Below are positions 26,870 to 35,623 of a DNA stretch of 64,000 bases, one piece after another. A model generated the notes under the pieces. That model was not told where the DNA came from and made no database searches. It saw only the letters and a program-made list of their open reading frames with translations. Each line of letters begins with the position of its first letter. The first letter of the stretch is position 1. Source of the stretch: RPQJ01 sp963732375 (lineage in GTDB: Bacteria > Pseudomonadota > Gammaproteobacteria > Steroidobacterales > Steroidobacteraceae); the NCBI GenBank assembly GCA_963732375.1, contig CAVSZE010000014.1, positions 1 through 64,000 of the forward strand. The letters run 5' to 3'. Made by a program: the position numbers and the translations under genes.

Positions 26870-27993
26870 GCTTCGGCAGCCCCTGACGCCTTGCGCTCCG
26901 CCCAGACGTTCTCGCGCACGCCGTTCGCCCACCAGATACGACAGGCGCCCTCGTCGGAAACCATGCAGGGACCTACCGGCTGGCGCGGCGTGCATGCGAG
27001 CCCGAACAGGCGGCACTCGTTCGGGTAGATCTTGCCTAGCACCACCTTCGCGCAGTCGCAGCCCGGGGGCATCTGTCCGGCGCGCTTCCTGGCCATGTCG
27101 GTGTACGACGGCAACTGCCTGCGCGAGTCGTGAGCCGCGTAGCGTTCCTTCAGTGCGTAACCCGACTGCGGGATCGTGCCGATGCCGCGCCAGTTGGCGT
27201 CCACGATATCCATCGTTTCGTCCATGAAGCGGCGTGCCGCGGCGTTGCCGCCCGGCCGCACCACGCTCGTGTAGCAGTTGTCGAGGAAACACTTGCCCTC
27301 GAGTCGCTGCCGCAGCACGGAATAAAGCGCGGCGAGCAGCGAGTCCGGCTGGAATCCCGCGACAGCGGCCGGCATGTCGTGGTCGCGCGGCACGAACTCC
27401 CATTCCTCCGGGCCCATGATGGTAGCCACGTGACCCGGCGCGATCAGTGCCTCGAAGCCGGGCTCGCCCGATTCAAGCAGCATTGCGACCGCGGGCCACG
27501 TGAGCCGGCCCGACATCAGGAACAGCAGGTTCGGTGGCGCGCCCTGCGCGAGCAACGCGGCCGAAGGCGCCGTGGTGGTCTCGAACCCGGCGGCCAGGAA
27601 CACCACCCTGCTCGTCGGATTCGCGAGCGCAATGCGCGCCGCCTCCAGCGGGCTCGCGATCGGCCGCACATCGGCGCCAGCTGCCTTGGCCTGCTCGAGC
27701 GAGCGCGGCTCGCTCTTCGACACGTTGACCGGTACGCGCAACATGTCGCCGTAGGCGAGCAGGATCACGCCTTCGTGCAGCGCCAGCTGGATGGCCTCGT
27801 AGATGTCTTCTTCCGGGCAGATGCACACCGGGCAGCCCGGCCCGGGGACGATTTCGATGTTCGATGGGAGCGCCTTGCGCAGCCCCGCCATCGTGATCGA
27901 GCGCTCGTGGCCGCCGCAGACGTTCATCACCTTGATGCGTGGCGGCAGCGGCAGCGCGCGGATCCGGTCGAGCCAGTCGCTTGCGGTGCTCAT
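26866..27993 (-). CDS. hypD: Hydrogenase maturation factor HypD
   Basis: 375 aa with NVCGGHE, VPGPGCPVCICP, AAGFETTTAP and a C-terminal Cys cluster (PPGCDCAKVVLG, CRLFGLAC) that holds the 4Fe-4S centre. HypD with HypC is the scaffold on which Fe(CN)2CO is built. Start ATG 27993 has a strong GAGGAGGA Shine-Dalgarno; 17 upstream codons of open frame were excluded. Confidence 0.97.
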   Translation of the reverse strand: MSTASDWLDRIRALPLPPRIKVMNVCGGHERSITMAGLRKALPSNIEIVPGPGCPVCICPEEDIYEAIQLALHEGVILLAYGDMLRVPVNVSKSEPRSLEQAKAAGADVRPIASPLEAARIALANPTSRVVFLAAGFETTTAPSAALLAQGAPPNLLFLMSGRLTWPAVAMLLESGEPGFEALIAPGHVATIMGPEEWEFVPRDHDMPAAVAGFQPDSLLAALYSVLRQRLEGKCFLDNCYTSVVRPGGNAAARRFMDETMDIVDANWRGIGTIPQSGYALKERYAAHDSRRQLPSYTDMARKRAGQMPPGCDCAKVVLGKIYPNECRLFGLACTPRQPVGPCMVSDEGACRIWWANGVRENVWAERKASGAAEA

Positions 27994-28003
27994 GTCGTCC
28001 TCC

Positions 28004-28831
28004 TCAGCGCGCGGGCCGGACTCCGGCTGCATGCGCGTGCGCACCGTCCGGCGCTACCTGCGGTCGCAGCGATTCACCGCGCCGGGCGCGATCGCGCTGC
28101 GCCGCAACCTCGCGATCCAGCCAGGCGAGCCAGGCTTCGAAGCCCTCGCCGCCGCGGCTGCTCAACTCGATCGTTTCTCCGGAATACCCGATCTGCCTGA
28201 GCGACGCGTGCGCGCGCTCGGTGCTGAACTCGGTGATGTACGCAAGCAGGTCGGTCTTGGTGATCAGCGACAGGTCCGCGGCGCGGAACATCACCGGGTA
28301 CTTGGCCGGCTTGTCGTCGCCCTCGGGCACCGAGAGCAGCGTGATGTTGCGGTGCTGGCCCAGGTCGAAACTCGCCGGGCAGACGAGGTTGCCGACGTTC
28401 TCGATGAACAGCACGTCGAGGCCCGCGAGCGGCAGGTCGTGGACGGCGTCGTGCACCATGGTCGCGTCGAGGTGGCAGGCATTGCCGGTGCTGATCTGCA
28501 CTGCGGCAACGCCGCAGGCTCGTATTCTCTCCGCGTCATTCTCGGTGGCGAGGTCGCCCTCGACGACTGCGATCTTCAGGCGACCGCCAAGCGCACGGAT
28601 CGTTGCTTCGAGCAGCGCCGTCTTGCCCGCGCCGGGCGACGACATCAGGTTCAGCGCGAGCACGCCGTGGCCGTCGAAATGCTCGCGGTTGTGCGCGGCT
28701 ACCCGGTCGTTTTCGCCGAGGATCGCAGTGATGATCTCGATGGTCTCGATCTTGCCGGCCACGCCCGTCGGCGCAGCCAGTGGCGCCCGCGTCGCGGACG
28801 GCCCCAGCGAACATCCACAGTCACGGCACAT
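28004..28831 (-). CDS. hypB: Nickel-insertion GTPase HypB
   Basis: 275 aa. An N-terminal MCRDCGCS metal-binding motif, P-loop SSPGAGKT, EGDLATENDAERI, FIENVGNLVCPA and the TKTD base-recognition motif mark the SIMIBI-class HypB GTPase that works with HypA to insert Ni. A C-terminal extension ends in AHAHAAGVRPAR; it lacks the long His-rich stretch of nickel-storage HypB forms. Lies 10 bases upstream of hypD. Confidence 0.96.
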   Translation of the reverse strand: MCRDCGCSLGPSATRAPLAAPTGVAGKIETIEIITAILGENDRVAAHNREHFDGHGVLALNLMSSPGAGKTALLEATIRALGGRLKIAVVEGDLATENDAERIRACGVAAVQISTGNACHLDATMVHDAVHDLPLAGLDVLFIENVGNLVCPASFDLGQHRNITLLSVPEGDDKPAKYPVMFRAADLSLITKTDLLAYITEFSTERAHASLRQIGYSGETIELSSRGGEGFEAWLAWLDREVAAQRDRARRGESLRPQVAPDGAHAHAAGVRPAR

Positions 28832-28841
28832 CGCGATTCTC

Positions 28842-29204
28842 CTAGTGAACGGGTGCGGCCGAGGTCTCGACCTCGACGCGCTTCAGGATCATTTCCTCGC
28901 CACCGATCACGTCCACCTTCCAGTCGCCACAGGCGCCGCAGAGCAGCCGGTTCGCGCCGGCATCCGTCTCGGCGTTGCAGCTGCGGCAGCGCACCCGGAC
29001 CGGCACCGTCTCTATTTCGAGCGTGGCGTGCTCCGCCAGCGTCCCCGCGGCGGCGAGCGGATAGGCGTGCTCGAGCAACTGCGGCTCGACGCCCGACAGC
29101 GGCCCGACGGTGATCACGATCGAGATGACGCGGCGCGCGTCGTTCTGCCGCGCCACCCGCTCGACTTGCTCGATCAGCGCCTGGCAGATGGAAAGTTCAT
29201 GCAT
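28842..29204 (-). CDS. hypA: Nickel metallochaperone HypA
   Basis: 120 aa beginning MHELSICQALIEQV, which supplies the N-terminal Ni site (His2). The zinc site is the CRSC...CGAC pair. It delivers Ni with HypB. Start overlaps the 3' end of hypC, so the two are translationally coupled. Confidence 0.96.
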   Translation of the reverse strand: MHELSICQALIEQVERVARQNDARRVISIVITVGPLSGVEPQLLEHAYPLAAAGTLAEHATLEIETVPVRVRCRSCNAETDAGANRLLCGACGDWKVDVIGGEEMILKRVEVETSAAPVH

Positions 29205-29421
29205 GCTCCAGGACCTGGTCGAAGAGCTCCCACGTGACGCGGGCTTCCTCTTCGCTCACTTTCTGGATTGCATAGCCAACGTGCACGAGCACGTGGTCGC
29301 CGGGCGCAATATCCTCGCCCTGCATCATGAACAAGCTTATTTCCCGTTCAATTCCCTTCGCCTCGCAAACGGCGTTGAAACCGTCAACGGACTTGATCCG
29401 CATCGGCACGGCAAGACACAT
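29197..29421 (-). CDS. hypC: Hydrogenase maturation chaperone HypC
   Basis: 74 aa starting MCLAVPMRI; the Cys2 exposed after Met removal is essential in HypC/HybG proteins. The remainder carries the expected small beta-barrel pattern (GDHVLVHVGYAIQKVSEEEA). First gene of the hyp operon (C-A-B-D-F-radical SAM-E). Start chosen at ATG 29421 by motif; 14 codons of open frame lie upstream. Confidence 0.95.
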   Translation of the reverse strand: MCLAVPMRIKSVDGFNAVCEAKGIEREISLFMMQGEDIAPGDHVLVHVGYAIQKVSEEEARVTWELFDQVLEHA

Positions 29422-29526
29422 GATCCACCTCCCGCCGCGGGACCGCACAGGACCCCGAGGCACGCGCGGAGACTGGCAAACCCCAACCCTCAGGTCAATT
29501 AAGTAGATGCCCCGGCCGCGCCGCGC

Positions 29527-29889
29527 TTATCGCGCGCGGCCGCCTGGAGTGAGTACTTCCACGGACAGGCTGAAGCTGCGCGCTTCCGCCGGGCGCAGCG
29601 CCCCGACACCCACGACCTGGCGCGCAAGTTCCTCGCCACGCTCGTTGCGGATCGTGAGCACCACCGAATACTCCCAGTCGCTTCCATGCGCCGGATGCTC
29701 GAGCGTACCCTCGACGCGGAGCGCGGTGAAGCCCTCGACAGGGGTTCGAGCCGGCGCGGCTGCGGCGCCGAAACGCAGGTGGTGCCGGCATTGCGGGCAG
29801 ACCGCGGAGCTTTCGAGGATCGTGGCCTTGCAATGCGGGCAGGTCCGCGTGCGACCGACCGCTCCGGAGGGTGTGCGCCCGGGCAGCAT
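29527..29889 (-). CDS. Zinc-ribbon protein of unknown function
   Basis: 120 aa. An N-terminal zinc ribbon (CPHC...CPQC at about 17-34) is followed by an Ala/Pro linker and a beta-rich domain (EYSVVLTIRNERGEELARQVVGV) resembling FxLD/immunoglobulin-like folds. Immediately downstream of the bactofilin gene on the same strand and probably cotranscribed with it. No specific role can be read. Confidence 0.7.
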   Translation of the reverse strand: MLPGRTPSGAVGRTRTCPHCKATILESSAVCPQCRHHLRFGAAAAPARTPVEGFTALRVEGTLEHPAHGSDWEYSVVLTIRNERGEELARQVVGVGALRPAEARSFSLSVEVLTPGGRAR

Positions 29890-29906
29890 TCAGGCCGGGC
29901 CAGCCG

Positions 29907-30401
29907 TCACTTTTTGCCCGGACCCTGGTCGGTCCAGCCGAAGTCGGCCTGGCCGCGCATGCGCGAGCCCGCCGCGACGGTGAGCACAGCCGCCTTGACG
30001 TCGCCGTTGATCACGCCGGTCTCGAGCAGTTCGACCCGCGCGGTCGCGGTGATGTTGCCGTGCACCTCGCCGCTCACGACTACCATCGAGGCCGTCACCT
30101 GCCCGGTAACATGCGCGCCCTGCTCGATGGTCACGTTGCCTTCCACGTTCACGTCGCCCTTGAAGCGGCCGGCAACGCGCACATTGCCCGAGCCCTCGAT
30201 CTTGCCCTCGATCGTGAGGTCGCCGGCGATCAGCGATTCTTTCGCCGGGCCGCGTTCCACTGCGCGACGCGACGCCTCCGACGCGGCGGAACCGATCGGT
30301 GCGGGCGGCCGTTCGACAGCGCGCAGCTCGGGCGCCGCAGGGGCCGGCTCGCCGGTGCCCGGGTTGGTTTCCTTGGCCGTGGGATCTTTCCAGAGCGCCA
30401 T
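29907..30401 (-). CDS. Bactofilin family cytoskeletal protein
   Basis: 164 aa with a disordered N-terminus (Pro/Ala/Glu-rich) and a right-handed beta-helix core from about residue 57 made of short repeats: LTIEGKIEGSGNVRVAGRF, VNVEGNVTIEQGA, MVVVSGEVHGNI, ETGVINGDV. This is the DUF583/bactofilin signature. These self-assemble into filaments and affect cell shape or envelope positioning. Start ATG 30401 avoids the tRNA gene that the longer open frame would enter. Confidence 0.88.
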   Translation of the reverse strand: MALWKDPTAKETNPGTGEPAPAAPELRAVERPPAPIGSAASEASRRAVERGPAKESLIAGDLTIEGKIEGSGNVRVAGRFKGDVNVEGNVTIEQGAHVTGQVTASMVVVSGEVHGNITATARVELLETGVINGDVKAAVLTVAAGSRMRGQADFGWTDQGPGKK

Positions 30402-30448
30402 TTCGATCTCCTGGTTTCCGCGCGTATTGCGCTGCTGCGTTATGCCGA

Positions 30449-30524
30449 TGGTGCCGGCTGAGGGATTCGAACCCCCGACCCCCTGATTACAAATCAGGTG
30501 CACTACCAACTGTGCTAAGCCGGC
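30449..30524 (-). tRNA. tRNA-Thr (anticodon TGT)
   Basis: On the minus strand the acceptor GCCGGC pairs with GCCGGC near the 3' end, followed by A and an encoded CCA. The T-arm GGTTCGAATCC and the anticodon stem CCTGA/TCAGG around loop TTTGTAA give anticodon TGT, reading ACA (Thr). Its place next to the SPOR gene and coaX/birA matches common gammaproteobacterial gene order. Confidence 0.95.
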
Positions 30525-30563
30525 ACCGGAACGGGGATTCTAACCGCCGATCTGCCTCCGCGC

Positions 30564-31280
30564 TCACGGCGCTGGCACGGCCGGCGTCACGGAATCGGGA
30601 TCAGGGCAGGCCCGCAGCTCGATGCGCGTGCTCCCGCTGTCCTGGACACGAAACATCTCCAGGCCCGGCAAGCCGGCGTTCGTGTGGCGGTCCACGTCCA
30701 GCCAGAACACGTTTTCCGCCCGGTAACTGTCGTCCACCTTCGGCGCAAACCCTGCCCGCGTCGCGGTGGCGACCACCTGTGCCGCGCGCCCCGCATCGCT
30801 GAAGACGCCCAGTGACACGACGTTGCCCGGCGGCTCGTCGGCGAGCAGGTAGGCGTCGGCGACGCCCGCAGCTTTCAGCGCCGCGAGCGCGTTTTCCGCG
30901 TCTTCAGCGGTTGCGAAATCCTCGACGCGTACCCACTGACCGACCCAGACCTCGTCCCGGGACGCCCTGAGCCTCGACTTGAACCCGAGGCCGTCCAGCC
31001 TCGCAGCTGCCTGCTCGGCGCCGGCCCGGTCGAGATAGGGTCCGCCGCTCACGCAGTCAGCGGACACCCCGGGGGCCATCGGCCCAGCTCCCTGGGCCAC
31101 GGTCGATCCCTGTCGTTGCGCAGGTTCCTCACGCAGCAGGCGGATTACGTGCGAACCCTGGCTACTCGGCGTTGCATGCCCACCAGTGTCCGGCACAGGC
31201 GCGATCCAGCGCGTCCACGCAAGGAACATGATGTTGACCAGCAGCAGGATGAGAAACAGTGCTCGCACTTTGAGTGCCAC
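30564..31280 (-). CDS. SPOR-domain inner-membrane protein
   Basis: 238 aa. One N-terminal membrane anchor (ALFLILLLVNIMFLAW), a periplasmic linker and a SPOR-like region (about 75-170: DCVSGGPYLDRAGAEQAAAR, VSLGVFSDAGRAAQVVA) that would bind denuded septal glycan. Genes of this type commonly sit between coaX and the tRNA-Thr cluster. Here a monoheme cytochrome gene lies between it and coaX. Confidence 0.8.
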   Translation of the reverse strand: MALKVRALFLILLLVNIMFLAWTRWIAPVPDTGGHATPSSQGSHVIRLLREEPAQRQGSTVAQGAGPMAPGVSADCVSGGPYLDRAGAEQAAARLDGLGFKSRLRASRDEVWVGQWVRVEDFATAEDAENALAALKAAGVADAYLLADEPPGNVVSLGVFSDAGRAAQVVATATRAGFAPKVDDSYRAENVFWLDVDRHTNAGLPGLEMFRVQDSGSTRIELRACPDPDSVTPAVPAP

Positions 31281-31330
31281 TCTCTCTGGGGCGTCGCCAG
31301 GGGGAGCCGGATCTTATCCGGAAACGCAAA

Positions 31331-31357
31331 AACCCGCCCCTCGCAGGAGGGGCGGGT
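31331..31357 (-). terminator. Rho-independent terminator after the small cytochrome c gene
   Basis: Stem ACCCGCCCCT/AGGGGCGGGT (31332-31341, 31348-31357) with a 6-base loop, followed in the minus direction by five T. It separates the cytochrome gene from the SPOR gene. Confidence 0.85.
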
Positions 31358-31417
31358 CTCGTACCGTCGCAGGCGTAAAGAGCCGGGCAGCCCCAGGATG
31401 GGGCCGCAGGACTACTG

Positions 31418-31693
31418 TCAGCCGCCGCTCGCCATGTAGGCAGCCACGTCGGCAGCCTGCTGGGCGGTGAGCTTGATCGCCTTCTTGTGCTTCATCGTGC
31501 CAGCCGAGATCTTCTCGATCGTCGCCTGGAGTTCTTTTGCGTCTTCGCCCTTGAAGTCGGCCGCTTCATGGCATTCCGCACAGGCTGCCGCGAAGGTAGC
31601 CTTGCCGGCGGCGGCGTCGGCCATAGCGCTCGCGCTGTAGCCAGCCAGCCCGGCCGTCATCAAGCAGATCGTCGTCAATGTCCTGATTTTCAT
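31418..31693 (-). CDS. Periplasmic monoheme cytochrome c
   Basis: 91 aa with a Sec signal (MKIRTLTTICLMTAGLAG...SAMADA), one CAECH site and a GTMKHKKAIKLTAQQAADVAAYMASGG tail that supplies the distal Met. Smaller and different from the paired 9304 and 39399 cytochromes. Own terminator, downstream of coaX on the same strand. ATG 31693 chosen for the signal peptide. Confidence 0.85.
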   Translation of the reverse strand: MKIRTLTTICLMTAGLAGYSASAMADAAAGKATFAAACAECHEAADFKGEDAKELQATIEKISAGTMKHKKAIKLTAQQAADVAAYMASGG

Positions 31694-31773
31694 AACCTTT
31701 CTCCAGATTGACTGCCCGGCGACAGTCCCGCCGGCACTTTGCACTTGGTGGGGATGATACACGCCAAGCCTGC

Positions 31774-32553
31774 TTACTCAGACTGTGGATTCCCACCATA
31801 GTTCGTACTGCCGGCACCGGCTAGAAGCGCAAGTCCGCGCAATACGAGATCCGGAACCAGCGTAAGCCGCGACCTGATGAGCGGCGCCACCGTCGCGGCG
31901 CCGCCGCCGGTCAGCAGCAGTGCTGCTTGGGTCCCGAGCCTCGATTCCACGTCCGCCACGCCCCGATCGATCAGCGCCGCAACCGCGAGCCGGCAGCCTC
32001 GCTCGATCGCGTCTCGTGTGTTGTCCGCGAGCGGCGCGCCACCGGGCTCGCCGCTGGCCGCCGAGTGCCCGGCGAGGTCCGCGGTCCCGCCATGCAGCGA
32101 GCGCACCATCAGCCCGGGCCCGGGAACGATGAACCCTCCGAGATGCTCGCCACTCGCGGTCACCGCATCGAAGGTCGTCGCGGTGCCTACATCGGCGACG
32201 CAGCAGTCGCCGCGGGTGGCGGCGTGCCCGGCGATGACGGCCAGCCAGCGATCCACGCCAAGCAGCCGCGGCTCGCGATAGGCGTTGCGGACGCCGGCTG
32301 CCTGCTCGCTGGTCGCAACGAAGGTCGCGTGACGACCGATCGCAAGGGCGGTCGCGGAGTCGAGGGCGGCCGACGGCACCTCCGAAACACTCGCCACGAA
32401 CACCTCGTCGATGCCGGGCACCGCGAACAGCGATCGATGCCAGTCGTCCTGCGTCCAGCCCGCGTAGCACGCGGCCTGCTGTGCGCCGAGACCGCCTCCG
32501 TCAAGCGTGGCCCACTTGACGCGCGAATTGCCGATGTCCACCAGCAGTTTCAT
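31774..32553 (-). CDS. coaX: Type III pantothenate kinase
   Basis: 259 aa of the ASKHA fold. It begins LLVDIGNSRVKWA (phosphate-1), has LLGVDRW and the DVGTATTFD motif that binds the second substrate, and a late LLTGGGA motif. It catalyses the first step of CoA synthesis. Overlaps the 3' end of birA by four bases, the usual birA-coaX arrangement. Confidence 0.93.
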   Translation of the reverse strand: MKLLVDIGNSRVKWATLDGGGLGAQQAACYAGWTQDDWHRSLFAVPGIDEVFVASVSEVPSAALDSATALAIGRHATFVATSEQAAGVRNAYREPRLLGVDRWLAVIAGHAATRGDCCVADVGTATTFDAVTASGEHLGGFIVPGPGLMVRSLHGGTADLAGHSAASGEPGGAPLADNTRDAIERGCRLAVAALIDRGVADVESRLGTQAALLLTGGGAATVAPLIRSRLTLVPDLVLRGLALLAGAGSTNYGGNPQSE

Positions 32554-33560
32554 ACTGACAGTTCGTCGGCCGCGCGCAGGCTGACGTCGCCGGCCAGGTA
32601 TCGCTCGACACGTCCGCCTGTTTCAACGCGCAACGCGCCGTCGCGATCCGCGCCCAGGGCGCGGCCCTCGATGCTGCCCTTGCTCTGCGTGACCCTGACC
32701 TCGGCGCCGGAGAGTGAGTCGAGCTCCTGCCAGCGCGTCGCGAACGGCGCAAATCCCTCCCGGCCGAATACCTCAAGACCCTCGCACATCGCCGCGAGCA
32801 GCCGACCGGCGAGTGCGTTGCGGCCCGGAAGGCGTCCGCCCATCGCCTCGCGCAGATCCGCGACCGGCGTGGCACCGGGCGCGGCAAGACTCGTGCGCAC
32901 CCCGGCCGGCAGCGAGACATTCAGGCCGAGCCCCACCACGACACTCGCGGCGCCACCTGCCTCCAGGCGCAGTTGTATCAGCAGTCCGCCGAGTTTCCGG
33001 TGCCGCCACACGATGTCGTTGGGCCACTTGAGCATGACCTCGCCAGCCCCCTCGGCACGAAGCGCGTCTGCCACCTGCACGCCGAGGGCCAGGCTCAACG
33101 CGGACAGTTCCGCCGGGACTTCGGGGTAGGTCCAGGCGATCGAGAACGTCAGGCCCGAGCCGAAAGGAGCGAGCCACGAACGGCCGCGGCGTCCACGTCC
33201 CGCGCGCTGGATCTCGGCGAGAACGATGCGTGGCGACCCGGCCGGCTGCGCGGGCGCATCGTAGAGATACTGGTTGGTCGAGTCCGTCGCGAACTGGACT
33301 TCGACCTCACAGGGCAACGGCCTGCCCTGCCGCTCGGCTGCCCGTCGGATCGCTGCAGCGTCGAGCAATTCACAAGGCTCCGCGAGCCGGTAGCCACGCC
33401 GCTGCACGCTCGCGATGCCAACGCCGGATTGGCGCAGATCACCAACAAGTTTCCACACCGCAGTGCGGCTTACGCCGAGCCGGGCCGCCAGCTCCGGACC
33501 AGCGTGCATCCGGCCGTCGGCAAGCAGGGCGAGCAGTGCGCAGCGCGAGACGTCGCTCAT
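32550..33560 (-). CDS. birA: Biotin-[acetyl-CoA-carboxylase] ligase/repressor BirA
   Basis: 336 aa. An N-terminal winged helix (RLGVSRTAVWKLVGDLRQSG) for operator binding, the biotinyl-AMP loop GRGRRGRSW, the KWPND motif and a C-terminal SH3-like domain (EVRVTQSKGSIEGRALGAD). It biotinylates AccB and represses bio genes. Start ATG 33560 overlaps the plsY stop by four bases. Confidence 0.95.
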   Translation of the reverse strand: MSDVSRCALLALLADGRMHAGPELAARLGVSRTAVWKLVGDLRQSGVGIASVQRRGYRLAEPCELLDAAAIRRAAERQGRPLPCEVEVQFATDSTNQYLYDAPAQPAGSPRIVLAEIQRAGRGRRGRSWLAPFGSGLTFSIAWTYPEVPAELSALSLALGVQVADALRAEGAGEVMLKWPNDIVWRHRKLGGLLIQLRLEAGGAASVVVGLGLNVSLPAGVRTSLAAPGATPVADLREAMGGRLPGRNALAGRLLAAMCEGLEVFGREGFAPFATRWQELDSLSGAEVRVTQSKGSIEGRALGADRDGALRVETGGRVERYLAGDVSLRAADELSV

Positions 33561-34195
33561 CGCGGCCGCAGCAGCCACAATCGCCGCGCCCGACTCTCGG
33601 TGCCGTTACCCATGCGCTGGATGTTGGCGCGGTGCGTGTACGCGACGAACAAGGCCATCGCGACGCCGTAGACGAGCAGAGGGGCGTCGCCCGGCCAGGC
33701 GTAGGCAACGTACAGCGGTATCGACGCGACGCCGAGCATGGTGCCGAGTCCGACATAGCCGGTTACCACCACGCAGGCCAGCCAGACCGCCAGGAAGGGC
33801 AACAGCGCCATGGGTGCCAGCACCGCGACCGTCCCGAGCAGGGTGGCAGCCCCCTTGCCACCTCGGAACTCATGCCAGACGGGGTAGACATGGCCGACGA
33901 CCACGGCGATGGCGCATGCAACCGCAAGCCACTCGCTGTCGATGCCCGCGTCGTAACCGACCAGTGGCAGCGCGAGCCCGGGCAGCACACCAACCGCGAG
34001 CAGCGCCTTGCCGATGTCGAACGCGAGCACGCCGACCGCGAACTTCCAGCCCTGGGTCCTGAGCGCGTTGGTGCTTCCGGCATTGCCGCTGCCCTGCTCG
34101 CGGATGTCGATGCCCCGCAGCCGCCCGAGCAGCAGGCTGCCTATCAGTGACCCGATCAGGTACGAAAGCAGGGTCTTTACGCCGAGTTCGAGCAC
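33557..34195 (-). CDS. plsY: Glycerol-3-phosphate acyltransferase PlsY
   Basis: 212 aa with five or so membrane segments and the three PlsY motifs: GSGNAGSTNALR, HVYPVWHEFRGGKGAATLLG, and HRANIQRM near the C-terminus. It transfers an acyl group from acyl-phosphate to glycerol-3-phosphate in the inner membrane. First gene of a plsY-birA-coaX set joined by short overlaps. Confidence 0.95.
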   Translation of the reverse strand: MLELGVKTLLSYLIGSLIGSLLLGRLRGIDIREQGSGNAGSTNALRTQGWKFAVGVLAFDIGKALLAVGVLPGLALPLVGYDAGIDSEWLAVACAIAVVVGHVYPVWHEFRGGKGAATLLGTVAVLAPMALLPFLAVWLACVVVTGYVGLGTMLGVASIPLYVAYAWPGDAPLLVYGVAMALFVAYTHRANIQRMGNGTESRARRLWLLRPR

Positions 34196-34296
34196 GCGGG
34201 CCTCCGGTCGGCGATTCTAGCATCGGCCCCAGGCGACGCCCGGACCGGGAGCTGCGCCGGCTGCGCGCGTCGACGCGGCAGCAGGAGCGTTGCCAC

Positions 34297-35223
34297 TCAG
34301 CGTCGCGGCAGGAACACCTCGGCGATCATGCAGCGCACCGACCCGCCGCCGAGTTGCTCGATCGTCGGCACCGGCGACGCGACTATCGCATCCACGCAGT
34401 CGCGCAGCACCTCGCGCCCTGCGGGACCGAATGACTGCCAGGCGCTCGCGGCGAGGACCAGCACCGCGGTACCGCCAGCCGTACGGAGTTCCAGCGCGTT
34501 ACCCGCGAACCCCGCCATCTGCGCGTATTCGATCGTCACGACCCGTCGTCCGCTTGCCTGCAGGCGTTCGAGCAGCGCGCCGCGCTGGCGACCGGCAATG
34601 GCCGTCCCGCACACGATGGCGAAACGGGTGCCGATCGAGAGCAGCACATTGGTGTGATAGACCGGCACCCCGGACTCGTCGGTCGCGTCGAATGCGACTG
34701 GCTCGTAGCGGAGTTCCTCGCAGAGTTCACCCAGCACGGATTCGTCCGTGCGGGGGGAGCGGCAGGCGTAGGCCACACGGGCCACATGGTCGAAAACGAC
34801 GCTGCCCGTGCCTTCGAGAAACCTGCCCGCGAGTTCGTGATGGGTCAGGTCCACCAGACGCTCGACCGCGTAGCCTCCCTGCTCCTCGAGCCGGGCAATC
34901 AGTTCCATGCGCCGCTCCCTCCTGCGGTTCGGCGCCATCATCGGGTACAGCACGACCGTACCGTCGCGGTGCATGCTCACCCAGTTGTTCGGAAAGACCG
35001 CGTCGGGGCAGGCCCATGGCCCGGGCTCGCCGAGTGCATGTACCGTGGGGCCAGCCGCGGCCAGCGCCTCTACCAGCCGGTCGAACTCTGCGAGCGCGTG
35101 CACCTGCCGAGGCCCCGCGGGACCGGAGCCCGGGCGCTGGAAGGCGTTGCTCCCGGCAGTCTCAGGATTCCAGCCGAAAGCGGCCGGCCGCACCATCAGC
35201 ACGGCATCCGTGGTCTGGCTCAT
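34297..35223 (-). CDS. ctlX: CtlX-like amidinohydrolase (arginine deiminase superfamily)
   Basis: 308 aa. Features of the guanidine-modifying-enzyme fold: ACPDAVFPNNWVSMH, the Asp/His block YHTNVLLSIGTRFA, and a C-terminal catalytic Cys in GGGSVRCMIAEVFLPR. Length and motifs fit the CtlX (citrulline/peptidyl-arginine-related) clade better than classical ArcA. Substrate not certain. Stands alone between plsY and feoA. Confidence 0.8.
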   Translation of the reverse strand: MSQTTDAVLMVRPAAFGWNPETAGSNAFQRPGSGPAGPRQVHALAEFDRLVEALAAAGPTVHALGEPGPWACPDAVFPNNWVSMHRDGTVVLYPMMAPNRRRERRMELIARLEEQGGYAVERLVDLTHHELAGRFLEGTGSVVFDHVARVAYACRSPRTDESVLGELCEELRYEPVAFDATDESGVPVYHTNVLLSIGTRFAIVCGTAIAGRQRGALLERLQASGRRVVTIEYAQMAGFAGNALELRTAGGTAVLVLAASAWQSFGPAGREVLRDCVDAIVASPVPTIEQLGGGSVRCMIAEVFLPRR

Positions 35224-35280
35224 CGGCGGATTGTAGTGCTACCGATCTGCGAACCATGGCGCCATTGCGGTTAATCGCAG

Positions 35281-35300
35281 TTGCGGACGATTCTCATTCA
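35281..35300 (+). promoter_or_regulatory. Possible Fur site upstream of feoA
   Basis: The sequence TTGCGGACGATTCTCATTCA contains GATTCTCATT, matching the right half of a Fur box; the left half is poor. It lies about 50 bases before the feoA start, where iron repression would be expected. Confidence 0.3.
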
Positions 35301-35346
35301 GGACAGACTCGATCACGTCCAGATTCATCCAGGTACTGACCCCAGA

Positions 35347-35616
35347 ATGCGCCCGATCAGCCTTGCAGCCATGAAGAAAGGCGCCCGCGGCACCGTCGCA
35401 GAGGTGACCGACGACGCGCAGAGCCTTGGCGACGAAACCCACTCGACGATCAGCCGACGGCTGCTCGAGCTCGGTTTCGTGCCCGGCGAGGCCCTCGAGG
35501 TCGTCGCTGCAGTCTGGCCCGGCGGCGACCCCATCGCAGTTCGCCTCGGCAACACGACCTTCGCGTTGCGCCGCCGGGAGGCCCAGTCAGTCCTGGTCAC
35601 CGTCGACTGCGCCTGA
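35347..35616 (+). CDS. feoA: Ferrous iron transport protein FeoA
   Basis: 89 aa with the SH3-like FeoA pattern (SLAAMKKGARGTVAEV, RRLLELGFVPGEALEVV, PIAVRLGNTTFALRRREA). It binds the cytoplasmic face of FeoB. ATG 35347 chosen because it gives the typical N-terminus MRPISLAAM; 22 codons of open frame lie upstream. Seven bases separate it from feoB. Confidence 0.93.
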   Translation: MRPISLAAMKKGARGTVAEVTDDAQSLGDETHSTISRRLLELGFVPGEALEVVAAVWPGGDPIAVRLGNTTFALRRREAQSVLVTVDCA

Positions 35617-35623
35617 CCCTGCC

